Of a stretch of 64,000 nt of DNA, positions 39,711 through 49,349 are shown one piece after another. Location: contig JBAZHC010000001.1 in the NCBI GenBank assembly GCA_041652575.1, forward strand, positions 276,393 through 340,392, written 5' to 3'. The position numbers and the translations under genes are program-made. Within the stretch, counting starts at the first letter, position 1. Every line of letters begins with the position of its first letter. The notes under the pieces are model-generated. The model had not been told where the DNA came from, did no database searches, and saw nothing but the letters and a program-made list of their open reading frames with translations. Origin of the DNA: Phycisphaerae bacterium. GTDB lineage: Bacteria > Planctomycetota > Phycisphaerae > Sedimentisphaerales > UBA12454.

Positions 39711-41480
39711 CTATATTTGTCTGGTTTTCTCAAGTACTTCCTTGAGCCTGGACACTACAGTTTTAACCTGTTCAGTTTTAAGGTCAAGTATTTCTTGCAG
39801 TGCCTCCCCAATATAAGGCAGGTATGTTTCGATATAGCCTCTTTTGGCTAATTCCTGTTTAATGCGTTTTTGTCTCCTCAGGTGCATTCCGAGTTTGCGT
39901 CCGCATTCCTGAATGGCCAGCTTTATTTCTTTTATTATTTCCGGATAATGGGCAATAGCTTCCTTGCTTTCCGAAGTAAACGGCACCCATACCGATGCGA
40001 TATGAACCATAAGAATGATTGGCCCCATCGGCAAAGCGCCTCTTGACTGCGAAAGGCTGTAGTTTCGCCAGTTGATTTCGGTAACCGCTTTGTGGATGGC
40101 GCACGCACCCTGCTGATAGAGCAGGGGTACGCGGTTGGCGAACCGCTTCAGTTCCATTTGTACTTGTTTGTCCTCATCATCGCCGTTGCCGCTATCCTGT
40201 TCAGTTTTGAATCCGTATGCGATTGCAGCCTCGATAAGAAACGGATTTCCCCGGTAAACGCTTGGCTTTCTTGTGCAGGTGGCGTAAAATTCCGCCTCGA
40301 CAGTTCTTTTTAATCCGTGCTCAAGTTCGGTTTCACCTATCGGCCCGATGCAGTTTACCGGCGGAGCCATTATTTTTGTTTCATTTATTATACCGTGCAA
40401 AACTTCAGCCTCTTTCAAAGTCAGTGCTGTCAGGCGCATATTCTTTGAAAGTTTTGCTTTTTTGCACATCTCGCATGCCATATTGGAACTTACGCGGGAA
40501 AAATCACGGTGCAGGAAAGCTGAAAGATTTTTGGCTGTACTTTCCCTTGCCATATTGTAAAACAGCCCCAGTTCGACGCCGTAAGGATGGGGTTTTATCT
40601 CAACAGGTATAAAAGGCCTTTTATTGAGTTGCCGTTTGTATTCATATAATGTGCCGTCCGGCGAATTATAGATTATCTCGGCATGCGGATTGGCCATCGC
40701 CGTCATTGCGAGGTATTCATCGACGGACTGCTTTCCCTTCTGGTATTTTCCTTCGAGTGTTATGATTACCTGCGTTCCCGTAGGCAGTTCGAAATCGCAG
40801 TCTTCGTCAAGCACGACCATAGGCTTATTTTTGCCGGTGTCGATTTGTACATGATAATGCGATGCTTTTTTTCTTTTGTCGGTTCTTGAAATAATCTGTA
40901 CAGGTTCGCCGGTAGTTAGTAATCCGTACATTCCCGCCGCCGATATGCCGATACCCTGCTGGCCTCTGGACATTTTAAGGCTGTGAAACTTGCTGCCGTA
41001 GAGCAGCTTGGCGAAAATATTTGGAATTTGCTGTTTAACAATGCCGGGTCCATTGTCTCTTACTATTATGGTAAATTTTTTCTCTGTGAGTTGTTTTATA
41101 GTTACAGTTATGTCGGGCAGAATATGCGCTTCTTCGCATGCATCGAGCGAATTATCCACAGCCTCTTTGATAGCGGTAAGCAGGGCTTTCCGTGGGTTGT
41201 CGAATCCGAGCAACTGCCTGTTTTTGGCGAAGAATTCGCTTACGCTGATATCACGCTGTTTTGCCGCCATTGATTCTGCGGTGCCTGCCCTGGCTGTCCT
41301 GGACTTTTCTTTAGGCGTTTCTTCCTGCGGTTGTTCTGAAGGGGTTTCAGCGATTTCTTTTGTTTTTCGGGTCTCTTTTGTTTTTGCCTTTTTCGTGTTT
41401 GACTCCGAATCGCCGCCAAAATCAAAACTCATTTGTTCTGTTTGGTGTCTTTTCTTTGTGGCCATATCCGTGACTGTCAT
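39711..41480 (-). CDS. top6B: DNA topoisomerase VI subunit B
   Basis: This is the ATPase subunit of a type IIB topoisomerase. From the ATG at 41480 it has 589 residues (one at 41465 is also possible; 41516 lies within a hairpin). The N-terminus is a charged tail. The GHKL ATPase follows: AIKEAVDNSLDACEEA, VRDNGPGI, QQGIGISAAGMYGLLTTG and GTQVIITLEG. The helix-two-turn-helix segment (FLHRDFSRVSSNMACEMCKK) and transducer domain follow (RFANRVPLLYQQGACAI, with SESKEAIAHYPEI holding the switch lysine). The subunit looks intact, but subunit A (Spo11-like) is not adjacent. Confidence 0.93.
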   Translation of the reverse strand: MTVTDMATKKRHQTEQMSFDFGGDSESNTKKAKTKETRKTKEIAETPSEQPQEETPKEKSRTARAGTAESMAAKQRDISVSEFFAKNRQLLGFDNPRKALLTAIKEAVDNSLDACEEAHILPDITVTIKQLTEKKFTIIVRDNGPGIVKQQIPNIFAKLLYGSKFHSLKMSRGQQGIGISAAGMYGLLTTGEPVQIISRTDKRKKASHYHVQIDTGKNKPMVVLDEDCDFELPTGTQVIITLEGKYQKGKQSVDEYLAMTAMANPHAEIIYNSPDGTLYEYKRQLNKRPFIPVEIKPHPYGVELGLFYNMARESTAKNLSAFLHRDFSRVSSNMACEMCKKAKLSKNMRLTALTLKEAEVLHGIINETKIMAPPVNCIGPIGETELEHGLKRTVEAEFYATCTRKPSVYRGNPFLIEAAIAYGFKTEQDSGNGDDEDKQVQMELKRFANRVPLLYQQGACAIHKAVTEINWRNYSLSQSRGALPMGPIILMVHIASVWVPFTSESKEAIAHYPEIIKEIKLAIQECGRKLGMHLRRQKRIKQELAKRGYIETYLPYIGEALQEILDLKTEQVKTVVSRLKEVLEKTRQI

Positions 41481-41506
41481 TTTATATATTTTCTTTTTAA
41501 TAGTCA

Positions 41507-41532
41507 GCCCCGCCATCCTGCGACGACGGGGC
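41507..41532. repeat. GCCCCG hairpin between serA and top6B (copy F)
   Basis: GCCCCG (41507-41512) pairs with CGGGGC (41527-41532) over a 14-nt loop. The AGCCCCGCC opening and GGGGCTTA ending resemble the CCCCCGC palindrome family. It is not followed by a U-run in the minus-strand direction, so it is not a typical terminator. Confidence 0.5.
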
Positions 41533-41551
41533 TTATGTATCTTTTAGTTCT

Positions 41552-43144
41552 TTAGCTCAGTTTGCAAACATGGACTTCATTAACGAATCCAAGCGCCGAT
41601 ATTTCCTTTATGGCTTTTTCATCCGGCATAGCGTCGAGACTGACGGCCAGAATCGCTTTTTTCTCAGCGGCCTTTTGTCCTACGCCCATTGTCTGGATAT
41701 TGATGCTGTGCTTGCCGAGTACCGTACCGACAGCTCCGATTACACCGGGCTTGTCGTCGTTGAAGATAATCATCGCGTTATCAGCAGGCGTCATTTCGAC
41801 ATTGAAACCGTTGATTTCGATAATTCTCATTATTTTCTCGTTGAAAACGGTGCCTGTGAAAGTACAGGCGCCTTTCGCAGTGGTAACTTTAACGCCGAAA
41901 CCTGAGGCGACGTTCTTGGCTTCAGTATTCTTTGTTACGTCGATACTAATGCCTCTTTCCTTCGCCAGTGCCGATACGTTTACCATATTGACCGGGTCTT
42001 CAGATGAAGACTGCAGCAGGCCGATTTGAAACGAACTGGTTACCACTCCTACGCTGTGCTCGGCGATGGAACCGCGGTATTGCAGCTCGACTTTCCTGAT
42101 TTGGCCGCCTGCGATGACGCTTACAAGCGTTCCGATTCTCTGCGCCAGTGTCGCGTATGCGCTTACGACAGGGGGTGTCGCTCCGCCGGTAGACGGTGCG
42201 TTTACTGCGTTTTTAATTACCCCGGTTTTCAGATAATCGGCCAGAATCTGTGCCGCTTCAACGGCGACCTCGACCTGTGCCTCTGCCGTGCTTGCTCCCA
42301 AATGCGGAGTAACAAGAATATTCGGAATTTTTTCATATCTCTTGTTTTTCACGGGAGGCTCTTCTGTAAACACATCGAGAGCCGCCGCTGCGATGGTCTT
42401 TTTCTCCAAAGCATCGTACAGGGCGTCTTCATTAATAATTCCGCCTCGTGCGCAGTTGATTATTTTTGTAGTCGGCTTCATCATCTTAAACTGTGCTTCG
42501 CCAATCATATTGAGAGTCTGTTCGTTTTTCGGAACGTGCACTGTGATAATGTCAGCTTCTTTGAAGATTTTTTCAAGGTCGCTGGTAATTTCAATTCCGA
42601 GTTTCTCCGCGTCCGGCGGCGTCGCGACAGGGTCGTATCCGAGAATTTTCATATTGAACCCGGTTGACATCTTCGCTACGGCCATTCCGATTCGTCCCAG
42701 GCCGATTATGCCGAGAACTTTATTGTTGAGCTGGTTGCCCATAAAACTTTTCTTGTCCCATTCGCCGCCTTTGAATTTGGTGCTTGCCGGTGCGATATGC
42801 CTGCTCAGCGACAGCATCAGGGCCATCGTATGTTCAGCCGCGCTTAGCGTATTTCCGCCGGGCGTGTTCATTACGAGTATGCCTTTTTTCGTTGCTGCCG
42901 GAACATCGATATTATCGATGCCTGCTCCTGCTCGTGCAATGCCTCGCAGTTTCCCGCTCTTTTCGAGCACCTTGGCTGTTACTTTTGTCTCGCTTCTTAC
43001 GATAAGTCCGTCATACTCTCCGATGATTGAAATAAGTTCTTCCGGACTGATGCCGGTTTTAACTACCGGTTCGACATCTTTCATAGCCTTGAGCAGTTCA
43101 ATACCTTCTTTTGCCAGCTTGTCGGTAATAAGAATTTTAATCAT
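41552..43144 (-). CDS. serA: D-3-phosphoglycerate dehydrogenase
   Basis: SerA is the first enzyme of serine synthesis and oxidises 3-phosphoglycerate with NAD. The ATG at 43144 has an excellent AAAGGAG site. The 530-residue long form shows the substrate loop VRSETKVTAKVLE, the nucleotide fold LGIIGLGRIGMAVAK and active-site NCARGGIINEDALYDAL. Also present are TPHLGASTAEAQ and a C-terminal ACT regulatory domain (MIIFNDDKPGVIGAVGTVLG), with an intervening ASB domain. It lies 19 bp after a lipoprotein gene. Confidence 0.96.
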   Translation of the reverse strand: MIKILITDKLAKEGIELLKAMKDVEPVVKTGISPEELISIIGEYDGLIVRSETKVTAKVLEKSGKLRGIARAGAGIDNIDVPAATKKGILVMNTPGGNTLSAAEHTMALMLSLSRHIAPASTKFKGGEWDKKSFMGNQLNNKVLGIIGLGRIGMAVAKMSTGFNMKILGYDPVATPPDAEKLGIEITSDLEKIFKEADIITVHVPKNEQTLNMIGEAQFKMMKPTTKIINCARGGIINEDALYDALEKKTIAAAALDVFTEEPPVKNKRYEKIPNILVTPHLGASTAEAQVEVAVEAAQILADYLKTGVIKNAVNAPSTGGATPPVVSAYATLAQRIGTLVSVIAGGQIRKVELQYRGSIAEHSVGVVTSSFQIGLLQSSSEDPVNMVNVSALAKERGISIDVTKNTEAKNVASGFGVKVTTAKGACTFTGTVFNEKIMRIIEINGFNVEMTPADNAMIIFNDDKPGVIGAVGTVLGKHSINIQTMGVGQKAAEKKAILAVSLDAMPDEKAIKEISALGFVNEVHVCKLS

Positions 43145-43163
43145 TTCTTTCTCCTTTGTTCGT

Positions 43164-43850
43164 TTACCATGTATAAGAGTCAAGTTCTTTTTGTTCTTCC
43201 GGAATACGGAAATTAGCGGTTTTACAATCGTAAAGATATCTTATAACGCAGTAAGCCGTTGCGTTCGACAGTTTTTCGACAGAAGATTGCAGCGTACCGG
43301 CTTCAGTCTCGAAACCTATCGTTATTTCTTTGCAGCCCTCGTCGCCGATGGGCCAGAGTTTTTCACCCTTCATATTGTCAAGACATGTCCTCGTTATCAT
43401 CTGACCGGAAAAGAAGTTTTCTTCGGAGAAAGTGCTTATATCGAAGTCCATTATCTGAACAGCCAATACATATTGGGCGCCGAGTTTCGATGCTACTTCG
43501 ATTGCGTTATTTCTTTTGTCTTCCGGCATTTCCATTCGGATTTTTAGAACATCGGCGTATTCTGTCAGCCGTTCTTTTTTTATTCCCGCCTTTTCTTCCA
43601 GCATCCGGTTGAATGAATTTGTCAGCGTGACCCGCAAATCCATCGGTGTTTTTATCCAGCCCGGCTGGCTGATGAAGACAACGATTTTTCCTTCCGTCTC
43701 CCCCAGGTTGAATTCCGCACGTGTTATCTTTTCGGAATCTCTTTCTGTACCAAGACTGGCCAAGGCCCCCGCAGACTTGCATCCTGTTGCGAAAGCGATA
43801 GTCGTCACGATGCACAGTGTTATCAGAATATTTTTTTTATTTACATTCAT
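43164..43850 (-). CDS. Lipoprotein of unknown function
   Basis: The ATG at 43850 gives 228 residues beginning with a lipoprotein signal (LITLCIVTTIAFATGCKSAG, lipobox ATGC). The soluble body (VVFISQPGWIKTPMDLRVTL, GAQYVLAVQIMDFDISTFSE) has no recognised fold, though it resembles Planctomycetota outer-membrane-associated proteins. It follows DUF2752 by 5 bp and precedes serA, so it belongs to the same transcript. Function unknown. Confidence 0.7.
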   Translation of the reverse strand: MNVNKKNILITLCIVTTIAFATGCKSAGALASLGTERDSEKITRAEFNLGETEGKIVVFISQPGWIKTPMDLRVTLTNSFNRMLEEKAGIKKERLTEYADVLKIRMEMPEDKRNNAIEVASKLGAQYVLAVQIMDFDISTFSEENFFSGQMITRTCLDNMKGEKLWPIGDEGCKEITIGFETEAGTLQSSVEKLSNATAYCVIRYLYDCKTANFRIPEEQKELDSYTW

Positions 43851-43855
43851 TTCTT

Positions 43856-44305
43856 TTACGGCAATTCCGCCAACGCTCTTGCTAAAGTTACTGCCCAGCC
43901 CGCCGCCAGAATTATCGCTCCCGTATAAAATATATACTTTAGCTGCCACAATCTTAACGGCGGCAGGAAAGAAAAGTTTACTCCCAGCACAGAGCTAAGT
44001 AAAGAAAAAAACGCTACCCAGAGAAGGATAATGCAACTAATAGCCGCAGCAGGTTGGATGTATAGGGCTTTTATTATCCTTCCTTTCACAAAAACACTTA
44101 CCGATGTTGTCCAAAAACACGTTGGGCAGGGGATTGAGAAGTTGCGTTTGAACGCGCAGCCGCCGGCCGAGCCGGTGCCGATGAAACCCTCTTCTGTAAG
44201 GCAAAACAGCAAAAAAATAAAGCAAATCGACAAAAAAACAGCCCCAAAAATCAGCCGGTCTTCGACTGTGGATTTGGTGAACCATTTTGATTTTTTTTGT
44301 TCCAT
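43856..44305 (-). CDS. DUF2752 membrane protein
   Basis: This 149-residue protein has three to four membrane helices and the family's conserved Cys motif, here FSIPCPTCFWTTSVSVFVKG (usual form CPxCGxTR). It is the first gene of the run DUF2752-lipoprotein-serA-top6B-glmM-CDF. Upstream lies a 7-bp hairpin (CCTGGCA, 44326-44332, with TGCCAGG, 44341-44347). Function unknown. Confidence 0.75.
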   Translation of the reverse strand: MEQKKSKWFTKSTVEDRLIFGAVFLSICFIFLLFCLTEEGFIGTGSAGGCAFKRNFSIPCPTCFWTTSVSVFVKGRIIKALYIQPAAAISCIILLWVAFFSLLSSVLGVNFSFLPPLRLWQLKYIFYTGAIILAAGWAVTLARALAELP

Positions 44306-44465
44306 CGTTAAGATTTAAAGTTACTCCTGGCAAAATATTGTGCCAGGCGGGTATAATAATATAAAATGTAAAAAAATCAGTCGCCCGAGTCTAATTACGC
44401 GATTTTTGATTTTAAATTTCTTATAATATGTTATCACATTATACGCAAACAAAGAAAGGTTTTAA

Positions 44466-45284
44466 ATGGCTCCTGATAATAAGGATTTAAGCAGATTTCT
44501 CGAAACAGCCGTTGTCGCGGCCCGTCTTGCCGGCCAGTATGCCCTTGAGCACATAAACTACGTAAAAACCTATGCCAAAAGTTCCTCCGAGCTTGTAACA
44601 GATGCCGACTCGCGCTGCCAGCAGATTATAATCGATACGATTATGCAGAATTTCCCCGACCACGGCATTATAGCCGAGGAAGGCAAGGACAATAAACTTT
44701 TCAAACAGCCGCCTCGCGGCGACAGCGACCTGTGGTGGTTAATCGACCCAATCGACGGTACAAATAATTATTCGCAGAGGATTCTGAGTTTTGCGGTCAG
44801 TATCGGCTTAATGAGTCAGGGCCGGCCTGTCCTTGGCGTGATTTTTGACCCTGCCACAGATTCGATGTTTACAGCCGCCGGCGACGCTCCCGCTCAATAC
44901 AATAATGTAAAAATAGGAATCAATGATAAGGATATTGAATTTTTTCAGACCATCGGCATAGAAAGTTTATTTACCGAAGGTGTGCCCGGCTGGATTACAT
45001 GTCTTCAGGGACTTTTACGATGCCGCAGTCTCGGCACAACGGCTCTGCATCTTGCTTATGTCGCCAAAGGTTCGTTCATTGCGGGTATTATGCACAATCC
45101 AAAGCTCTGGGATATAGCAGCCGGGGCATTTATTGCCGAATCCGCAGGCGCGATTGTTACCGATTGGAAGGGCGATTCTCTTTGGCCGGTGGATGTGAAT
45201 GCTTACAGCGGCGGGCCATTTACAGTTTTGGCCGCCAATAAAAAAGTTCACAAAAAACTCGTTGATATGATTGCAGCTAAGTAA
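44466..45284 (+). CDS. Inositol monophosphatase family protein
   Basis: This 272-residue protein is a magnesium-dependent phosphatase of the IMPase/FBPase fold. Metal-binding motifs are GIIAEEGKD (motif 1) and WLIDPIDGTNNY (motif 2, DPIDGT), with LWDIAAGAFIAESAGAIVTD (motif 3) near the C-terminus. Activity could be on inositol phosphates, histidinol phosphate or 3'-phosphoadenosine 5'-phosphate. AAAGG precedes the ATG. Monocistronic. Confidence 0.92.
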   Translation: MAPDNKDLSRFLETAVVAARLAGQYALEHINYVKTYAKSSSELVTDADSRCQQIIIDTIMQNFPDHGIIAEEGKDNKLFKQPPRGDSDLWWLIDPIDGTNNYSQRILSFAVSIGLMSQGRPVLGVIFDPATDSMFTAAGDAPAQYNNVKIGINDKDIEFFQTIGIESLFTEGVPGWITCLQGLLRCRSLGTTALHLAYVAKGSFIAGIMHNPKLWDIAAGAFIAESAGAIVTDWKGDSLWPVDVNAYSGGPFTVLAANKKVHKKLVDMIAAK

Positions 45285-45322
45285 ATTCAAACTTTGTTTT
45301 TTTGGAAACTTTGCCGCGATTG

Positions 45323-45916
45323 TTACGCCGCGTAATGGATGCTCAAACTGTGATTCCTCAGCTTTTTGCTCATCATACGGGCGTTTTCCATATATTTATC
45401 AAGCTCGCTCCAGAACCTTTTGCTGTGATTCCTTACTTTGGTATGGACTAATTCGTGTATTATAACGTAGTCGGCAAGTTCCTGAGGCAGTCTGACGAGA
45501 TTCATATTGAGATTAATATTATTTTTGCCGGAGCAGCTGCCCCATCTGGATTTTTGATTTTTTATAAAAACTTTATTGTATGAAAAGTTATATTTTTGCG
45601 CCCAGTAATTCAGTCTGGCAGTAAGAACAGCTTTCGCGTTGTTCCTGTCGATGGGAGGCAAAGGCGGCTGGGCAGATTTCAGCAGCTCTGTTTTTTTCAT
45701 CCTGGCAAGAGCTTTCGTAATCCACTGAAGATTGGACTCGAAAAATTCCTGTGCTTTTTTCAGCGATACTCTGACGGGAATGGTAACCCTGACGGGCTTA
45801 AATGGCTTGATGGATATTGATAGTCTCCTGGCTCTTGTGGATTTAGTAAAAACGACAGGTGCCGTCGGGAGCATAGGATGTTTTACTATCGTTGAAGCTT
45901 TGTTGTTCTGCATCAT
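45323..45916 (-). CDS. YgjP/SprT-like M48-type metallopeptidase
   Basis: This 197-residue protein has the zinc motif IHELVHTKVRNHSKRFW (HExxH plus a second His), preceded by KNQKSRWGSCSGKNNINLNM, the hallmark of YgjP (DUF45). The N-terminal half is beta-rich and basic. The family's role is unclear, possibly RNA or protein quality control. It is convergent with the IMPase gene. Confidence 0.85.
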   Translation of the reverse strand: MMQNNKASTIVKHPMLPTAPVVFTKSTRARRLSISIKPFKPVRVTIPVRVSLKKAQEFFESNLQWITKALARMKKTELLKSAQPPLPPIDRNNAKAVLTARLNYWAQKYNFSYNKVFIKNQKSRWGSCSGKNNINLNMNLVRLPQELADYVIIHELVHTKVRNHSKRFWSELDKYMENARMMSKKLRNHSLSIHYAA

Positions 45917-45975
45917 TTCTTTCTTATATATTCATTAAGAAATGTTATCATACTTCTGCGGTAATATTCTTCAAT

Positions 45976-46008
45976 AAAAAAAAGGCCCCGCTGAATAGCA
46001 GGGCCTTT
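45976..46008 (-). terminator. Intrinsic terminator after the cold-shock gene
   Basis: On the minus strand AAAGGCCC/GGGCCTTT is an 8-bp stem with a 12-nt loop, followed by eight U residues (45983-45976). It lies directly downstream of the cold-shock gene stop (46031). Confidence 0.9.
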
Positions 46009-46030
46009 CGTTTTTTGCAAGTCTTGTTGC

Positions 46031-46234
46031 TTAGGCTGGTGTTACATTGTTGGCACATGGGCCTTTTTTGCCCTGTCCTACTTCGAACTTAACCTTTTGG
46101 TTTTCGCTGAGTGTTGCATAGCCGGTAGTCTTAACTTCTGAATGATGGACGAACAAATCGTTGCCGCCGTCATCTGGAGTAATAAACCCAAAACCTTTGT
46201 CTGCATTAAACCATTTTACTGTACCTGTACTCAT
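46031..46234 (-). CDS. Cold-shock-domain protein
   Basis: The ATG at 46234 (AAGGAG upstream) begins MSTGTVKWFNADKGFGFITP, the classic CspA start with RNP1 GFGFI; RNP2 is DLFVHHSEV. The 67-residue protein binds single-stranded RNA or DNA and melts secondary structure. Monocistronic, with promoter 46355-46382, a leader of about 110 nt and a strong terminator after it. The longer reading from 46375 lies wholly within the leader. Confidence 0.96.
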   Translation of the reverse strand: MSTGTVKWFNADKGFGFITPDDGGNDLFVHHSEVKTTGYATLSENQKVKFEVGQGKKGPCANNVTPA

Positions 46235-46354
46235 ACTATACTGCTCCTTTGGCCTTTTCACGGGCCGTTTAAAAATTATATCCCTCGGTTTTAATTTATT
46301 GGGAGCATACTCCTGAGAGATGAAAGAATACACGCCAAAAACACTTTTCACAAA

Positions 46355-46382
46355 ATTATATAAACTGGATTTCAAAAGTCAA
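46355..46382 (-). promoter_or_regulatory. Cold-shock gene promoter with long leader
   Basis: TTGACT (46382-46377 on the minus strand), 16 bp, then a perfect TATAAT (46360-46355). The start falls about 110 nt before the ATG. The leader has a short hairpin around GGAGCATACTCC near 46305. Confidence 0.7.
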
Positions 46383-46463
46383 CAAAATTCCGCCTTTTTA
46401 AGGTGAATGCGCTTTGAATTGAGCCAATTCCGCCTTTTCAGCTAAATTAGGGGAATTTCACAG

Positions 46464-47645
<1,182 letters not shown>

Positions 47646-47744
47646 CGCAAAAACCTTTCAGTAATTTTTCCTGCTCCTGCAAAGAGTCTGCCCGTTCAGG
47701 ACTGCTCTGTAGTATGCTGATGAATTTGCAGCTAATTTTGATTT

Positions 47745-49067
47745 TTATTTTTTTTCTGCGTCCTGCTCTGAGTCCGTCGAAGGTGCCACGGCGTTAGGCT
47801 CTGAAGTTGTCGAAGGCGTTACGGTGTTCGGCTCTGAAGTTGTCGAAGGTGTCTCTGCCTGCGGGGCGGGCTTTTCGAAAAGTTCAATTTCGGTAAATTT
47901 AATCAAAGAGAAGCTGCTCAGGGTATCGGTTGTTATTTCACCGACGAGGCCGACTCTCTTGCCGAAGAATTCGGTCAAATTGGCATCTGCTATAGCTCCG
48001 TCCGCTTCTGCGTAGCAGACCGGTGTATTACTGTCGTCAACAACGAGGTATCGTTTATTGGCGGGCAGATCTGCGTAAAGGAGTGACGGCTTGAATGTTC
48101 CGATTATGGCGAATTTACTGATATCTGTAATCGTTTGTTTTTGCTCTTTGCGGGCTTTTTCAATCTCCGCCAGTTGATTCTGCAGTTTGTTTTTCTGGTC
48201 TTCGATAATTAATGTGGATTCTTTCGCCAGTTCGCACCGTGCTACGGTTTTAAGCGTATATTTTGCGTATTGTCCTGCTTTGCCGCTGTTTGCGTCTTCG
48301 GCAAGAGCCGTCAGTTCGGCCTTTATCCTTGCGAAATTTTGTTCGGCCAGGGGCTTTGCTTTTTCTTCGTCTAATTGGTTTACAAGGGTGTAGTACAGTT
48401 CAAGTTCTCTGCTGTTGGCATCGACTTGTTCGATGAGTACGCCCGGTTTTGCAGTTGATGTGCCTGAAGCGATTACACTTTTGGTTACTTTTATGTCTAT
48501 TCCATCTGCCTTGCGGAGGAATTTTACATATTGGCTGCTCGTCCAAAGGCTTGCCCCTTCCGGCGGAACGATTTTATAATAATCGCCGACTGCTGCGCCG
48601 ATCAGGCGGACTTTCTGTCCTTTTTTGAGTGCGATTTGAATGCTGTCGCTTACCATCGCATCGCGGTCGTCTGCCCCTGCATAGACTCTTGTATTATCCG
48701 CGTTTACGACACCGACGCCCGGATTATTGACATCGGTTTGAACATATTGTTTAAAAATCCATGAGAAACTGCCTTGCGGCGGAAGTATCTGGCTCCAGCT
48801 AAACTTTTGTCCGACGACAACGACTCTGGCCGGCGACGAGATTTTGCCGCAGCTGTAGAAATTCATTCCGGGGCCTGAACGGATATTGAGCTCTGCGCCG
48901 GTAATTTCACCGACATACGGAAACTCGACCTGATTTACCTCCGCCGGTGCCGGTTCAGCTTCAGGTGCACCAAGCGCAGCGGGGCGTTTCTCGCCTTCAG
49001 CTATCGCCATTACGGATATTATAAGTGTTAATATTATTGCCGACTGAAAAAGTTTAATCCGTTTCAT
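47745..49067 (-). CDS. Secreted SH3b-domain protein with repetitive C-terminus
   Basis: This 440-residue protein has a signal peptide (FQSAIILTLIISVMAIAEG). It has two or three bacterial SH3 domains (GAELNIRSGPGMNFYSCGKI about residues 57-80, and NTRVYAGADDRDAMVSDSIQ further on), a helical linker and an OB-like region (GKRVGLVGEITTD). The C-terminus is an 11-residue repeat: TPSTTSEPNTV, TPSTTSEPNAV and APSTDSEQDAE (33-bp DNA units at 47766-47864). SH3b domains usually bind peptidoglycan. Monocistronic. Confidence 0.75.
   Translation of the reverse strand: MKRIKLFQSAIILTLIISVMAIAEGEKRPAALGAPEAEPAPAEVNQVEFPYVGEITGAELNIRSGPGMNFYSCGKISSPARVVVVGQKFSWSQILPPQGSFSWIFKQYVQTDVNNPGVGVVNADNTRVYAGADDRDAMVSDSIQIALKKGQKVRLIGAAVGDYYKIVPPEGASLWTSSQYVKFLRKADGIDIKVTKSVIASGTSTAKPGVLIEQVDANSRELELYYTLVNQLDEEKAKPLAEQNFARIKAELTALAEDANSGKAGQYAKYTLKTVARCELAKESTLIIEDQKNKLQNQLAEIEKARKEQKQTITDISKFAIIGTFKPSLLYADLPANKRYLVVDDSNTPVCYAEADGAIADANLTEFFGKRVGLVGEITTDTLSSFSLIKFTEIELFEKPAPQAETPSTTSEPNTVTPSTTSEPNAVAPSTDSEQDAEKK
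47766..47864. repeat. 33-bp tandem repeat, three copies, in the SH3b gene
   Basis: The units 47766-47798, 47799-47831 and 47832-47864 each begin CTCTGA and share TCGAAGG. They encode 11 residues each (T/APSTTSEPN). Length change is a multiple of three, so the frame is kept. Confidence 0.8.
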
Positions 49068-49144
49068 ATTTCTTCCCTTTCCCTGGAGAATAGATACGTT
49101 TTTTTATAAGCTCTTAATTATCGCAAATACAAAAGCGTTGTCAA

Positions 49145-49193
49145 CCCCGCACCTTTGAATAATTCGAATAAATGAATAAAGAAAGGTGCGGGG
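49145..49193. repeat. Long hairpin CCCCGCACCTTT/AAAGGTGCGGGG
   Basis: A perfect 12-bp stem with a 25-nt AT-rich loop lies in the spacer. The arms extend weakly through TCAA and GTCAATT. It could be a terminator or a small mobile-type palindrome. The rest of the spacer 49068-49286 holds no recognisable gene. Confidence 0.7.
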
Positions 49194-49349
49194 TCAATTA
49201 TTTCTTTTATACTGTTCTTCTGCCGAAGATTCGCCAATTATGTCCCCATTTTCATTGATTATCAGGCAGTTGGGCATTGAAATAGATTGCCTGAACCTGA
49301 TTTACAGATTAAAATATTCCAGGATAGAGCAGATACGGAGGCAGACAAA

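Noticed and set aside
42288..43547. A 419-codon plus-strand reading frame opposite serA and the lipoprotein gene
   Set aside because: It is antisense to two well-supported genes. Its translation is serine/phenylalanine/isoleucine-rich without motifs, as expected from the complement of biased codons.
44326..44347. A TGGCAC...TTGC-like sigma-54 promoter upstream of the DUF2752 gene
   Set aside because: The GG-to-GC spacing is one base too long for a sigma-54 site. The resemblance comes from the CCTGGCA/TGCCAGG hairpin.
46235..46375. An N-terminally extended cold-shock protein
   Set aside because: The extension lies in the leader downstream of the promoter. The ATG at 46234 has a proper ribosome site and starts the canonical MSTGTVKWFN.
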